Shown: in pieces, positions 24,357 through 31,795 of the stretch | Position numbering within the stretch: position 1 is the first letter of the stretch | Layout of the letters: each line of letters opens with the position of its first letter | From: Bacillota bacterium | GTDB lineage: Bacteria > Bacillota_A > Clostridia > Christensenellales > Aristaeellaceae | Assembly: GCA_023421735.1 (NCBI GenBank) | Contig: JAEZSP010000001.1 | Span: 1 to 64,000 of the forward strand | Length of the DNA: 64,000 nucleotides | Direction of reading: 5' to 3' | Made by a program: the position numbers and the translations under genes | Notes under the pieces: model-generated | The model's input: only the letters and a program-made list of their open reading frames with translations | Database searches by the model: none | What the model was told of the DNA's origin: nothing

Positions 24357-25571
24357 ATGACCACTTTCATCGCCGTGTTTGCCGCGCTCATGGTCTTCTT
24401 CATGCAGGCTGGGTTTATGATGGCCGAGTCCGGCTTCACCCGCGCGAAAAACGCAAGCGGCATCATCGAAAAGACGCTGATGGGCCTCGTGCTGTCCGCA
24501 CTCGCATACTACTTCGTAGGGCATTCCCTGATGTACGCGGGCGGAGATTCGGTCTTCGGCCTGATCCGCTTCGGCGCGGAAGGCGCCGTGCCCGCCGCAT
24601 TTGCCGGAATCGGTACGGACGCGTTCGGGCTTCTCGCAATGGCGCTATGCGCCATGTCCGTCGCGATGGTTTCCGGTGCAATGGCGGAGCGCACGAAGTT
24701 TTTTTCATACATCATCTACGCGTTTTTCGTCGCGCTCGCCGTGTACCCGGTTGCGGGCCATTGGATGTGGGCGGACGGAGGCTGGCTCAAGGAAATGGGT
24801 TTTCACGATTTGGGCGGCGCGGCGGCCGTCAATCTGGTCGGCGGTTGGTGCGCGCTGATCGGAGCGGCAATGGTTGGTCCTCGCATCGGCAAATACAGAA
24901 CCGACGGCAGCGTGAACGCGCTTCCCGGCCATAGCCTGCCCCTCGGCGCGCTGGGTGTCATGATCATGTGGATTGCGTGGCTCGCACTGAATGCCGGTAT
25001 GTCCATTGGCACAAAGGCCTCCATGAGCGGCATCATGATCAACACCGTGCTCGCATCTTCCTCTTCCGCCATTGCCGCGATGCTCGTGACCCGGCTGCGC
25101 TACGGAAAGCCCGACATTCCCCTCACCCTGAATGGCGTGCTCGCGGGACTCGTCGCAATCACAGCGGGCGCTGACGTCGTAGAACCCGGCAGTGCGGCGC
25201 TCATCGGCCTCATCGCTGGTGTGGCGTTCGTGTTCCTCTCTGAGTTCGTAGAGCGCGTCCTGAAAGTGGACGACCCGCTCGGCGCGAGCAGCGTCCATCT
25301 GGGCTGCGGCGCCCTGGGCACGATCCTCACAGGATTTTTCGCGACAAACGCGGCGCTTGACGAGATGGCGATCACGCGCGCGATGCTGGTTGGCGTACAG
25401 GCGCTCGGTGTCGTCGCGGTCAGCGCGTTCGCAGGACTCGCGGCGTTTGTCATCCTGTTTGTCATCAAAAAGACGATCGGACTGCGCGTCGAAAAGCAGA
25501 AGGAAGAAATGGGCCTCGACATCACCGAACATGGCATCAACGCCTACGCCGATTTCATCACCAAACCATAA
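24357..25571 (+). CDS. amt: ammonium transporter (Amt family) with Asn in place of the first twin histidine
   Basis: This 404-residue membrane protein has the eleven-helix Amt fold. Seen are MQAGFMMAESGFTR (16-29), GAMAERTKF (108-116), GHWMWADGG (134-142), Asp151 in DLGGAAAVN, and His314 in SSVHLGCGALG. The second residue of the central twin-histidine pair is intact (His314), but the first (VVHI in E. coli AmtB) is Asn159 here. The twin histidines line the conduction path, so transport or selectivity may differ. It is preceded by glnK and followed by a clear terminator. A 7-bp hairpin (24308-24330) lies between glnK and amtB. Alternatively it could act as a sensor rather than a transporter. 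Confidence 0.92.
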   Translation: MTTFIAVFAALMVFFMQAGFMMAESGFTRAKNASGIIEKTLMGLVLSALAYYFVGHSLMYAGGDSVFGLIRFGAEGAVPAAFAGIGTDAFGLLAMALCAMSVAMVSGAMAERTKFFSYIIYAFFVALAVYPVAGHWMWADGGWLKEMGFHDLGGAAAVNLVGGWCALIGAAMVGPRIGKYRTDGSVNALPGHSLPLGALGVMIMWIAWLALNAGMSIGTKASMSGIMINTVLASSSSAIAAMLVTRLRYGKPDIPLTLNGVLAGLVAITAGADVVEPGSAALIGLIAGVAFVFLSEFVERVLKVDDPLGASSVHLGCGALGTILTGFFATNAALDEMAITRAMLVGVQALGVVAVSAFAGLAAFVILFVIKKTIGLRVEKQKEEMGLDITEHGINAYADFITKP

Positions 25572-25580
25572 ATTGACAAG

Positions 25581-25614
25581 GAGCACCTCGCCGCGCGCGG
25601 GGTACTCTTTTTTT
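25581..25614 (+). terminator. intrinsic terminator after amt
   Basis: GAGCACCTCGC (25581-25591) pairs with GCGGGGTACTC (25597-25607) with one mismatch and one G-T pair, followed by eight Ts. It closes the aminotransferase-glnK-amt operon. Confidence 0.85.
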
Positions 25615-25635
25615 GCCCCAAAAGGCGATCAGACA

Positions 25636-25663
25636 TGAAAAAGGAGGGGCATTTGCCCCTCCC
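25636..25663 (-). terminator. intrinsic terminator of the spore protein genes
   Basis: On the minus strand GGAGGGGC and GCCCCTCC form an 8-bp stem with a five-base loop, followed by five Ts. It lies 16 bases after the stop of the downstream SASP gene. Confidence 0.88.
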
Positions 25664-25678
25664 GACAGGTGTACGGCT

Positions 25679-25888
25679 TTATTTGCCGCTCATCTGCCGC
25701 TCCTGTGCCTCGATCATCTTCTTGACCATCGTTCCGCCGATATAGCCGGCGTTCTTGGAGGTGATATCACCGTTGTAGCCGTTGTTCAGGGTGATGCCGA
25801 GTTCGTTGGCGACCTCATGCTTCATCTTGGACATCGCCTGCTTCGCCTCAGGCACATTGACCTTGTTATAAGAGCTATTCGAAGCCAT
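25679..25888 (-). CDS. alpha/beta-type small acid-soluble spore protein
   Basis: This 69-residue protein coats and protects spore DNA. It shows the family pattern: PEAKQAMSKMKHEVANELGI (about 13-32), a linker, YNGDITSKNAGYIGGTMVKKMI (about 38-59). The start at 25888 has GGGAGG before it, which rules out the longer frame from 25918. It lies 42 bases after a second SASP gene and ahead of a strong terminator. The glycine-rich second half is slightly divergent (NAGYIGGTM against the usual ENGxVGGEM). Confidence 0.95.
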   Translation of the reverse strand: MASNSSYNKVNVPEAKQAMSKMKHEVANELGITLNNGYNGDITSKNAGYIGGTMVKKMIEAQERQMSGK

Positions 25889-25930
25889 CGTTTTTTTCCT
25901 CCCTAACCCTGTTGTCAATTTGGATTCCGG

Positions 25931-26134
25931 TTACATTCCGGAGCCGCTGGTGCGACGCTCGTAGTCCTCGATCATGCGCTTCACCATTTCGCCGCCCACG
26001 TGCCCATTTTCCTTGGCCGTGAGATTGCCGTTGTAGCCCTTTGTCAGATTGACGCCGAGCGACTGCGCGACCTCGAACTTCATGTTGTCGAGTGCCTGCT
26101 TGCTCTCGGGCACCGCCTTGCCGGACTTGCTCAT
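25931..26134 (-). CDS. alpha/beta-type small acid-soluble spore protein
   Basis: This 67-residue protein is a typical alpha/beta SASP, with ESKQALDNMKFEVAQSLGV (about 10-28) and YNGNLTAKENGHVGGEMVKRMI (about 34-55). It binds spore DNA, shifts it to an A-like form and favours spore photoproduct formation, which ties it to the splB homologue at 51-52 kb. The ATG follows a GGGAGGTG site. It is expected to be made in the forespore under sigma G, and a possible sigma-G promoter lies at 26200-26230. It is the first of a two-gene set. Confidence 0.96.
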   Translation of the reverse strand: MSKSGKAVPESKQALDNMKFEVAQSLGVNLTKGYNGNLTAKENGHVGGEMVKRMIEDYERRTSGSGM

Positions 26135-26199
26135 TCCGTTTCACCTCCCGCTCAAGTCTGACGATATTTTGACCGAGCGGGCGTTTTTTAGACTGGCAA

Positions 26200-26230
26200 T
26201 TCTATGCTGTGTACAGTTGGTAATTTTTCA
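26200..26230 (-). promoter_or_regulatory. candidate sigma-G promoter for the SASP genes
   Basis: On the minus strand TGAAAAA (26224-26230) and CATAGAA (26200-26206) are 17 bases apart and resemble the sigma-G pattern (GAATA-like -35 and CATAMTA-like -10). The site ends 66 bases before the first SASP start. Agreement with the consensus is only partial. Confidence 0.4.
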
Positions 26231-26232
26231 GA

Positions 26233-28233
26233 TCAATTCATTGCGACATCTGAAAGCCTGTCGCGGAATGTATTTTCCGCAAGACGGATGACCGCCTTTG
26301 CGATTGGCTCGTCAGGGTTTTTGACGATATTGCGCGCCTCGTCGTGCGTGATTTTAAGAAGAGCAGTATCGCCCGCAAGTGCGGAAAGCCCGGCGTCCAC
26401 CGCGCCCGACTGCCGATATCCGAACATCTCGCCCGGGCCGCGCAGCTCCATATCCTTTTCAGCGATTTTGAAGCCATCGCCCGTCTGCGTCAGAAGGCGA
26501 AGCCGTTCATTCGGCTCAGCCATAAGGAAGCACCACGATTCATGTGCACCGCGTCCCACGCGCCCACGCAGCTGATGAAGCTGTGCCAGCCCGAACCGCT
26601 CCGCATTTTCAATTACCATGACTGTGGCATTCGGAACATTCACGCCCACCTCGATGACGGTCGTCGAAACCAAAACGTCAATTTCGCCCGCGCGGAACGC
26701 CTCGAGGGCGGCGTCCTTTTCCTGATTTTTCTGCTTCCCGTGCGCCAGCGCAATCCGCAATCCCTTTAATTGCTTTTTCTGGAGCGTCTCATATACCGTC
26801 TCCGCGCTCACGGCGTCCACCGCTTCCGAATCCTCCACCAGCGGGCAAACAACGTAAACCTGTCTGCCTTTCGCCACCTCTGCGCGCAAAAATCCGTACA
26901 TATCATGCCGTTTCTCCTCCGGCACGATGTGCGTGCGAACCGGCGTGCGCCCCGGCGGAAGCTCGTCCACGATTGAGATGTCGAGATCTCCATATAATAT
27001 GAGCGACAGCGTGCGTGGAATCGGCGTCGCAGACATGACCAACACGTCTGGTGCGCCGCCCTTTTCCGATAATAGCGTCCTCTGCCGCACGCCAAAGCGG
27101 TGCTGTTCGTCGGTGATGACGAGTCCAAGTTTTTCGTATTCCACCGTCTCCGTGATAAGCGCATGCGTGCCGATGACGACGCGCCATTCCCCGCTTTTGA
27201 TTTTTTCGTGCGCTTCACGGTGCGTCTTCGCGGTCATGGAACCCGTCAAGAGGCCAACCGATACGTTCATTTCACCGAATAATTGCGACGCAGCCTCAAA
27301 ATGCTGCTGCGCAAGCACCTCGGTTGGCGCCATGAGTGCCGCCTGAAAGCCGCTTTTGACCGCGAGCGACATCGCGCCGAACGCGATCGCCGTCTTTCCG
27401 CATCCAACGTCTCCCTGCACAAGCCGCGCCATCGCACGCGTACTTCGCATGTCACCGGCAATTTCGACCAGGACGCGCTTTTGCGCATTGGTCGGCGGAA
27501 AAGAGAGCCTGCGCCAATAGTCTTCGACATCCGCGTCCGAAAAATCCATGGCAGTCCCTGCGCGCACGCCGGAACGAAACAGCGAAAGTGCCACCTGATA
27601 CAGGAGCAGTTCTTCAAACGCGATTCGCCTGCGTGCTGCCGCAAGTGCTTCCTGCGAGTCCGGAAAATGCGCGTTTCGTATGGCGAAGTTGCGCTCACAC
27701 AGCCCATATTTTTGCCGAATCGATTGCGGCATCTCGTCCGGCCATTGTCCTTCCGAAACCTTCAATGCCGTCTCCACGAGCTGCCGAAACGCCTTCTGCG
27801 GGATGCCGGGCACGCTTTTATAAACGGGAATGATTCCCTCGTCCGATTCGATGGCCGGCGAAACCATTTGCGGATAACCCTTGCGCAACTCAACCCGCCC
27901 GAAGAGCACGAGTTCGCGTCCGCGCGGCATCTGATCCTTAAGCCAGGGCTGATTGTACCACACGACCTGAATAGTCTCCGTGTCGTCTGTGACATATACG
28001 GTCGCAATGGTCAGCTTTTTTAAGCGGCGTACCGTCACATCGCCCACAACCCGCACACGGCACGCGAACGGTTCGCCTGCCCGCACGTCGGAAAGGGGCG
28101 TCGTGTGCGTCATATCGCGGTATTCGCGCGGCAGATACAGCACGAGGTCGCGCACGCCGGAAAGCCCCGCATCGCGGAGCGCCTTCATCCGTGCGGGTCC
28201 AATCCCGCGCACATGCGTGAGTGGTATGTCCAT
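26233..28233 (-). CDS. recG: ATP-dependent DNA helicase RecG
   Basis: This 666-residue protein is the branch-migrating helicase that remodels stalled forks and Holliday junctions. The N-terminal wedge/OB domain contains VRGIGPARMKAL (about 8-19) and RDLVLYLPREYRD (about 29-41). Helicase motifs are visible: Walker A GDVGCGKTAIA (about 270-280), MAPTEVLAQQHF (about 303-314), DEQHRFGVRQR (about 374-384, the DEQH box), MSATPIPRT (about 400-408), and QLRGRVGRG (about 564-572). The start has AAGGAGA. Gene order asp23-yloV-recG is usual in Bacillota, but here a MITE-like element separates yloV and recG. Confidence 0.97.
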   Translation of the reverse strand: MDIPLTHVRGIGPARMKALRDAGLSGVRDLVLYLPREYRDMTHTTPLSDVRAGEPFACRVRVVGDVTVRRLKKLTIATVYVTDDTETIQVVWYNQPWLKDQMPRGRELVLFGRVELRKGYPQMVSPAIESDEGIIPVYKSVPGIPQKAFRQLVETALKVSEGQWPDEMPQSIRQKYGLCERNFAIRNAHFPDSQEALAAARRRIAFEELLLYQVALSLFRSGVRAGTAMDFSDADVEDYWRRLSFPPTNAQKRVLVEIAGDMRSTRAMARLVQGDVGCGKTAIAFGAMSLAVKSGFQAALMAPTEVLAQQHFEAASQLFGEMNVSVGLLTGSMTAKTHREAHEKIKSGEWRVVIGTHALITETVEYEKLGLVITDEQHRFGVRQRTLLSEKGGAPDVLVMSATPIPRTLSLILYGDLDISIVDELPPGRTPVRTHIVPEEKRHDMYGFLRAEVAKGRQVYVVCPLVEDSEAVDAVSAETVYETLQKKQLKGLRIALAHGKQKNQEKDAALEAFRAGEIDVLVSTTVIEVGVNVPNATVMVIENAERFGLAQLHQLRGRVGRGAHESWCFLMAEPNERLRLLTQTGDGFKIAEKDMELRGPGEMFGYRQSGAVDAGLSALAGDTALLKITHDEARNIVKNPDEPIAKAVIRLAENTFRDRLSDVAMN

Positions 28234-28311
28234 CTCTTCTCCTTAAAAAGAATCGCGGAGCGAGCTCGTCGGCCCGACCCCGCGCGAAAAAGCGGTTTTA
28301 TACTAATGGAG

Positions 28312-28593
28312 AATAATAATCCGTCCAAAGCAGCGAGAGGTTTTTTCGTCCGGCGAGGTTGGTTTGCCGCAGTACGCCGCGGCAAACCAAGTCGCTTCAC
28401 GACCGCGCCGACTGCGTTCGGCGCGCCTTGGAGCTGGAGCGAAACATAGCAGCGCTACGGTGAATTTGCCGCATGAAATGCGTCAAATTCAGTCCCATAG
28501 GGACCAGCTTCGCCCTTGGGCGAAGCTGCCGTGTTGAGCGGAGGGCAACAACGCTGGGCGGAAAAAGATCCGCTGCGACGACGAATTATTATT
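28312..28593. mobile_element. MITE-like non-autonomous element with internal hairpins
   Basis: The 371-base gap between yloV and recG has no credible gene. It holds about 282 bases bounded by imperfect terminal inverted repeats of about 40 bases: the left end from AATAATAAT(C)CGTC through GCAGCG to TTTTTTCG and GGCG aligns with the reverse complement of the right end (AATAATAAT(T)CGTC, GCAGCG, TTTTTCCG, AGCG). Possible 4-base target duplications TGGA flank it (28307-28310 and 28594-28597). Inside lie hairpins: a 12-bp stem 28359-28370/28379-28390, an arm pair 28462-28490, GTCCC/GGGAC at 28492-28504, and a 10-bp stem 28506-28515/28518-28527. It encodes no transposase, so it would be moved in trans. 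Confidence 0.6.
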
Positions 28594-28604
28594 TGGAATT
28601 CGTA

Positions 28605-30269
28605 TTATTCGACTGCGATCAAATAATAGTAGAGCGGTTGTCCGCCATCTTGCAGCCCTACATCGCAATCTGGATATGCCTCGGTCAGCTCATCCGCGAG
28701 CACCTGCGCATCCTCCTCGGATACGTCGCTTCCGGAATAAATGGTGATGAGTGCGGAATCATCGGTCACCATGGATTGTGCAATTTCGAGCGCGACTGCC
28801 TTGATGTCGCTTCCGAGGAGCACAAGCTTGTTGTCAACCAGACCCATGATGTCGCCCGCGTGAATCTCTTTGTCATCAAACGTCGTGTCGCGCACGGCGT
28901 ATGTGATGGAACCAGTATGAACGCCTTCGGCGGCCGCACGCATCGCCTCCTCGTTTTCCTCTACGCCCACATCCGGGTTGAAGGCCAGCGCGGCAGAGAT
29001 GCCCATGGGTACGGACTTGGTCGGCAAGACGACGACGTTTTTTTCGGTCAGTTCAGCGGCCTGCTGCGCCGCAAGAATTATATTGGTATTGTTCGGGAAA
29101 ACAAATACATTTTTCGCCCGCGTCGATTCAATGGCCTCGTACAGGTCCTCGATGCTCGGGTTCATGGTCTGCCCGCCGTCGACTATCTGGTCGATGGACA
29201 GCTCCTGCAGGATTTCGGTCAGTCCGTCGCCAAGCGCTACGGCAACAAAGCCGTATTCCTTTTCTTCCGGCACTTCCTCCAAGGCGGCGTTTGCATCGGC
29301 AATCGCCTGATTCTTGGCGGCGCGTTCGCGGGCCTCTTCGCGCATATTGTCGATTTTAATGGCGTCAAGTTCGCCCAGTTCCAGCGCCATCTGGACCGCC
29401 TTGCCGGGATCGTCGGTGTGTACGTGAACCTTTACGACCGCCAAATCGGAGATCACCAGCACGCAATCGCCAATTCGTTCGAGCCGCTTTCTGAGCCGCA
29501 CGACCTCGGATTCCCGCATGTCGGGCCGGGGATGCGCCACGATAAATTCCGTACAATAGCCAAATGTAATTTCACCAAGCGCCGCGTGGTCGTCCACAAA
29601 CTCGCCGGGCATCAGCTGGCCCGCAATGGGCTCCTCGCCCAATTCGACCGCCTCGCCGGTTAAGGCGGCATACATGCCGCGGAAAATGACCATGAGACCC
29701 ATGCCGCCGGAATCAACGACGCCAGCCTGCTTTAACACGGGGAGCATGTCCGGCGTCTTTTTCAAGATGTCGTCGCCCGCGGTAAGCACGGTTTGAAACA
29801 GATCGTCAATCGACTTGGCTTCGCGGCTTGCGCGCTCAACCTGCTCCGCCACGACGCGGATTACGGTCAATATCGTCCCTTCCTTGGGCTTCATCATGGC
29901 CTTATAAGCCGTGTCGCTGCCCAGACGCAGCATTTTCGTAAACAGCGCCGGGTCAATCTCCTCCGCCCCATCCAGCGCGCTTGCGAAGCCGCGCAGAATC
30001 TGACTGAGGATGACGCCGGAATTTCCGCGCGCACCCTTCAGCGCGCCGCGCGCCACGGCGCTCGCGAGCGCCGAGACAGACGACGCCTGTACGGCGTTCA
30101 TTTCCTTAACGGCTGCGCTGATCGTCTGTGTCATGTTTGTGCCCGTGTCCCCGTCCGGAACGGGGAACACGTTCAATGCATCGACGGTTTCCCGATTCTG
30201 ACCGAGAAGTGCGGCGCCCGAGTTGAACATCTCGCGCAGCGCAATCGAATCTATGTTAATCCTTGCCAT
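28605..30269 (-). CDS. DAK2-domain protein YloV, fatty acid kinase FakA type
   Basis: This 554-residue protein has an N-terminal DhaL/DAK2 kinase-like domain, with NVFPVPDGDTGTNM (about 34-47; the aspartates bind Mg-ATP) and GARGNSGVILSQILRG (about 79-94), followed by a linker and a C-terminal region with DegV-like character. In Staphylococcus the homologue FakA phosphorylates fatty acids bound to FakB. The start at 30269 has GGAGG in front; the longer frame begins inside that site. It follows the asp23 gene by 36 bases, the standard Bacillota order. No FakB/DegV partner is in the window. The right end of the MITE-like element lies 12 bases beyond its stop. Confidence 0.9.
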   Translation of the reverse strand: MARINIDSIALREMFNSGAALLGQNRETVDALNVFPVPDGDTGTNMTQTISAAVKEMNAVQASSVSALASAVARGALKGARGNSGVILSQILRGFASALDGAEEIDPALFTKMLRLGSDTAYKAMMKPKEGTILTVIRVVAEQVERASREAKSIDDLFQTVLTAGDDILKKTPDMLPVLKQAGVVDSGGMGLMVIFRGMYAALTGEAVELGEEPIAGQLMPGEFVDDHAALGEITFGYCTEFIVAHPRPDMRESEVVRLRKRLERIGDCVLVISDLAVVKVHVHTDDPGKAVQMALELGELDAIKIDNMREEARERAAKNQAIADANAALEEVPEEKEYGFVAVALGDGLTEILQELSIDQIVDGGQTMNPSIEDLYEAIESTRAKNVFVFPNNTNIILAAQQAAELTEKNVVVLPTKSVPMGISAALAFNPDVGVEENEEAMRAAAEGVHTGSITYAVRDTTFDDKEIHAGDIMGLVDNKLVLLGSDIKAVALEIAQSMVTDDSALITIYSGSDVSEEDAQVLADELTEAYPDCDVGLQDGGQPLYYYLIAVE

Positions 30270-30305
30270 ATCGGATTCCTCCATTAGAAAATTCAGCGGC
30301 GTGCG

Positions 30306-30656
30306 TCAAACGCGAATGTCCTCCACGCAGACGTTCACGCGGCCGACCGGAACCCCGGCAAGCCGTTCCACCTTGTATTTAACCGTTTCGATGATGGATG
30401 CAGCGACGGCGCTGATGGAAATGCCATATTCGACGATGATGTAAAGGTCAATGTCGACCTTATCCCCGTTGGCCTTGACGCGCACGCCGCGACCGAGGTT
30501 CTCACGCCCCATCATCTGAACAATGCCATCGGTTGATCGTTTGGACGCCATGCCGACGATTCCGTAGCAATCGAGAGCCGCATAGCCCGCCACGCGAACG
30601 ACAACGTCGTCATCCACCGTTACAAGTCCCAGCTCCGTCTGAAATTTGAATTCCAT
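30306..30656 (-). CDS. Asp23/Gls24 family envelope stress protein
   Basis: This 116-residue protein matches the Asp23/YloU family, small membrane-associated or cytoplasmic proteins tied to envelope stress and often co-expressed with yloV. It has VVVRVAGYAALDCYGIVGMAS (about 18-38) and VDIDLYIIVEYGISISAVAASI (about 67-88), the conserved core. It is preceded by a good promoter (30706-30734) and an AGGAGG site and is co-directional with yloV. The gene is divergent from rpmB, as in many Bacillota. Confidence 0.93.
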   Translation of the reverse strand: MEFKFQTELGLVTVDDDVVVRVAGYAALDCYGIVGMASKRSTDGIVQMMGRENLGRGVRVKANGDKVDIDLYIIVEYGISISAVAASIIETVKYKVERLAGVPVGRVNVCVEDIRV

Positions 30657-30705
30657 ATCAAAACCTCCTTATGAGGATTCAAAAAAGCATACCTCTCCAT
30701 AAATC

Positions 30706-30734
30706 AGTATACCGTTTTTTAAATGCCGATGCAA
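30706..30734 (-). promoter_or_regulatory. sigma-A promoter of asp23-yloV
   Basis: On the minus strand TTGCAT (30729-30734) and TATACT (30706-30711) are 17 bases apart, 50 bases before the asp23 start. It is back-to-back with the rpmB promoter. Confidence 0.75.
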
Positions 30735-30794
30735 GTCAGGGACCCTCTTTTAACAATATGCGCGCATTTCGCGAACTTTTACATGGCGTAAGGC

Positions 30795-30823
30795 TTGAAT
30801 TTAGGCGGATAAGATGGTATAAT
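30795..30823 (+). promoter_or_regulatory. sigma-A promoter of rpmB
   Basis: TTGAAT (30795-30800) and TATAAT (30818-30823) are 17 bases apart. A leader of about 40 bases with an AAAGGAGGTG ribosome site leads to the rpmB start. Confidence 0.82.
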
Positions 30824-30871
30824 TCTAATGTTTTGATATGAGTTGCTCTTTAAAGGAGGTGCGATACAGCA

Positions 30872-31063
30872 ATGGGCAAGTTTTGTGAGGTATGCGGCAA
30901 GGGCGTGGTCTACGGAAACAACGTCAGCCACTCCGTGCGCAGGACCAGCCGGACATGGGCTCCCAATACGCAGAAGGTCCGCGTGATGGTCAAGGGCGTC
31001 CCCACCCGCATGACGGTTTGCACACGGTGCCTGCGCAGCAACAAGGTGGAACGCGCGCTGTAA
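30872..31063 (+). CDS. rpmB: 50S ribosomal protein L28
   Basis: This 63-residue protein is L28 of the large ribosomal subunit. It keeps both zinc-ribbon cysteine pairs, CEVCGK (5-10) and CTRCLR (about 50-55), so it is the zinc-binding paralogue type. The segment GNNVSHSVRRTSRTW and the C-terminal NKVERAL are typical. It has its own promoter, a near-perfect Shine-Dalgarno site and a strong terminator, so it is a single-gene unit. Confidence 0.97.
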   Translation: MGKFCEVCGKGVVYGNNVSHSVRRTSRTWAPNTQKVRVMVKGVPTRMTVCTRCLRSNKVERAL

Positions 31064-31096
31064 ATCAGCACCCCACCCTGTACAAACGCAAAAATG

Positions 31097-31151
31097 CCGA
31101 CAACGAATGGGCATAGGGAATCCCTTTGCCGTTGCGTTGTCGGTCTTTTTT
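31097..31151 (+). terminator. intrinsic terminator of rpmB
   Basis: CCGACAACG (31097-31105) pairs perfectly with CGTTGTCGG (31135-31143); a second stem (GGGCATAGGGA with TCCCTTTGCC) fills the loop, and TCTTTTTT follows. Confidence 0.88.
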
Positions 31152-31257
31152 GCGTTCTTTGGGATCACGCACCCCTGAACACGCACGCACCGACGCGCAG
31201 GATTGCGTCAGGTACATACAAAACTCATTGGCACCGTTGCGTCGATCATTCCGCGGT

Positions 31258-31288
31258 GATTCTGACGAATGATCCATTCGTCAGAATC
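31258..31288. repeat. perfect 14-bp inverted repeat with a 3-base loop
   Basis: The arms 31258-31271 and 31275-31288 (GATTCTGACGAATG and its exact complement) enclose ATC. No T-tract follows on either strand, so it is not a normal terminator. It lies in the 316-base gap between rpmB and a small membrane-protein gene; besides this and the rpmB terminator, the gap shows only a weak palindrome near 31335-31352. Confidence 0.7.
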
Positions 31289-31379
31289 CGTCCCATCGGA
31301 ACGCCCGTAGGCTGGGTTTTCCTTGGCACAAGATGGCGGATATCCATCCGCCGCGCACATAAGTATGCGAGGTGTGCTC

Positions 31380-31553
31380 CTAGCAAAAACGCCAGAAAAC
31401 GAACCCGCCAAGGATCATCACGACGCAGATGATGCCGGCCCAGGCCCAGTATGGAACAATCAGCATCATCAAAAGCAGACCCGCGAGCATCAGCAGAATG
31501 CCCGCGAACTTTCCCTTGGGACCGCAGCAACGCGCCACGCGCACTCTGGCCAT
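31380..31553 (-). CDS. small two-helix membrane protein, unknown function
   Basis: This 57-residue protein is very hydrophobic: after a basic N-terminus (MARVRVARCCGPKGK) come two membrane segments, about residues 17-32 and 34-53, ending in FWRFC. The ATG at 31553 is preceded by GGGAGGCG, which favours a real gene over the longer overlapping frame up to 31769. It stands alone between rpmB and a URO-D family gene. I do not recognise a family. The three cysteines (10, 11 and the last residue) are notable in so short a protein. Confidence 0.6.
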   Translation of the reverse strand: MARVRVARCCGPKGKFAGILLMLAGLLLMMLIVPYWAWAGIICVVMILGGFVFWRFC

Positions 31554-31757
31554 GAAAATCGCCTCCCTGTAGCAGAGTATGCTGCGGGAGGCGAAATTGT
31601 CACCTTTTTTGGCACAACAACGCGCAAAGCATGCACATGCCGACGAGATGAATTTGCATCGGGGTTTGCAGAATGCGCCATGCGCGGCAAGCGTACCGAT
31701 CGTGACCCTCATTGCCTCTGCAGAGATCTGCATCGAATGCAATCCATCATCACCAAC

Positions 31758-31785
31758 GGGCTGTTTCACGATGGAAACAGCCCGC
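31758..31785 (-). repeat. 11-bp hairpin after the URO-D gene
   Basis: CGGGCTGTTTC (31758-31768) pairs perfectly with GAAACAGCCCG (31775-31785) around a 6-base loop, starting 11 bases after the stop of the last gene of the transporter operon. The position suggests a transcript end or RNA-stabilising hairpin, but no T-tract follows on the minus strand. Confidence 0.6.
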
Positions 31786-31795
31786 TTTCAGGGAA

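Noticed and set aside
26147..26181. CCCGCTC/GAGCGGG hairpin before the first SASP gene as a terminator
   Set aside because: The stem is only 7 bp with a 21-base loop, and the T-tract lies on the plus strand, where no gene needs ending.
28473..29663. 396-codon plus-strand frame opposite yloV
   Set aside because: It mirrors yloV, starts inside the MITE-like element and matches no family.
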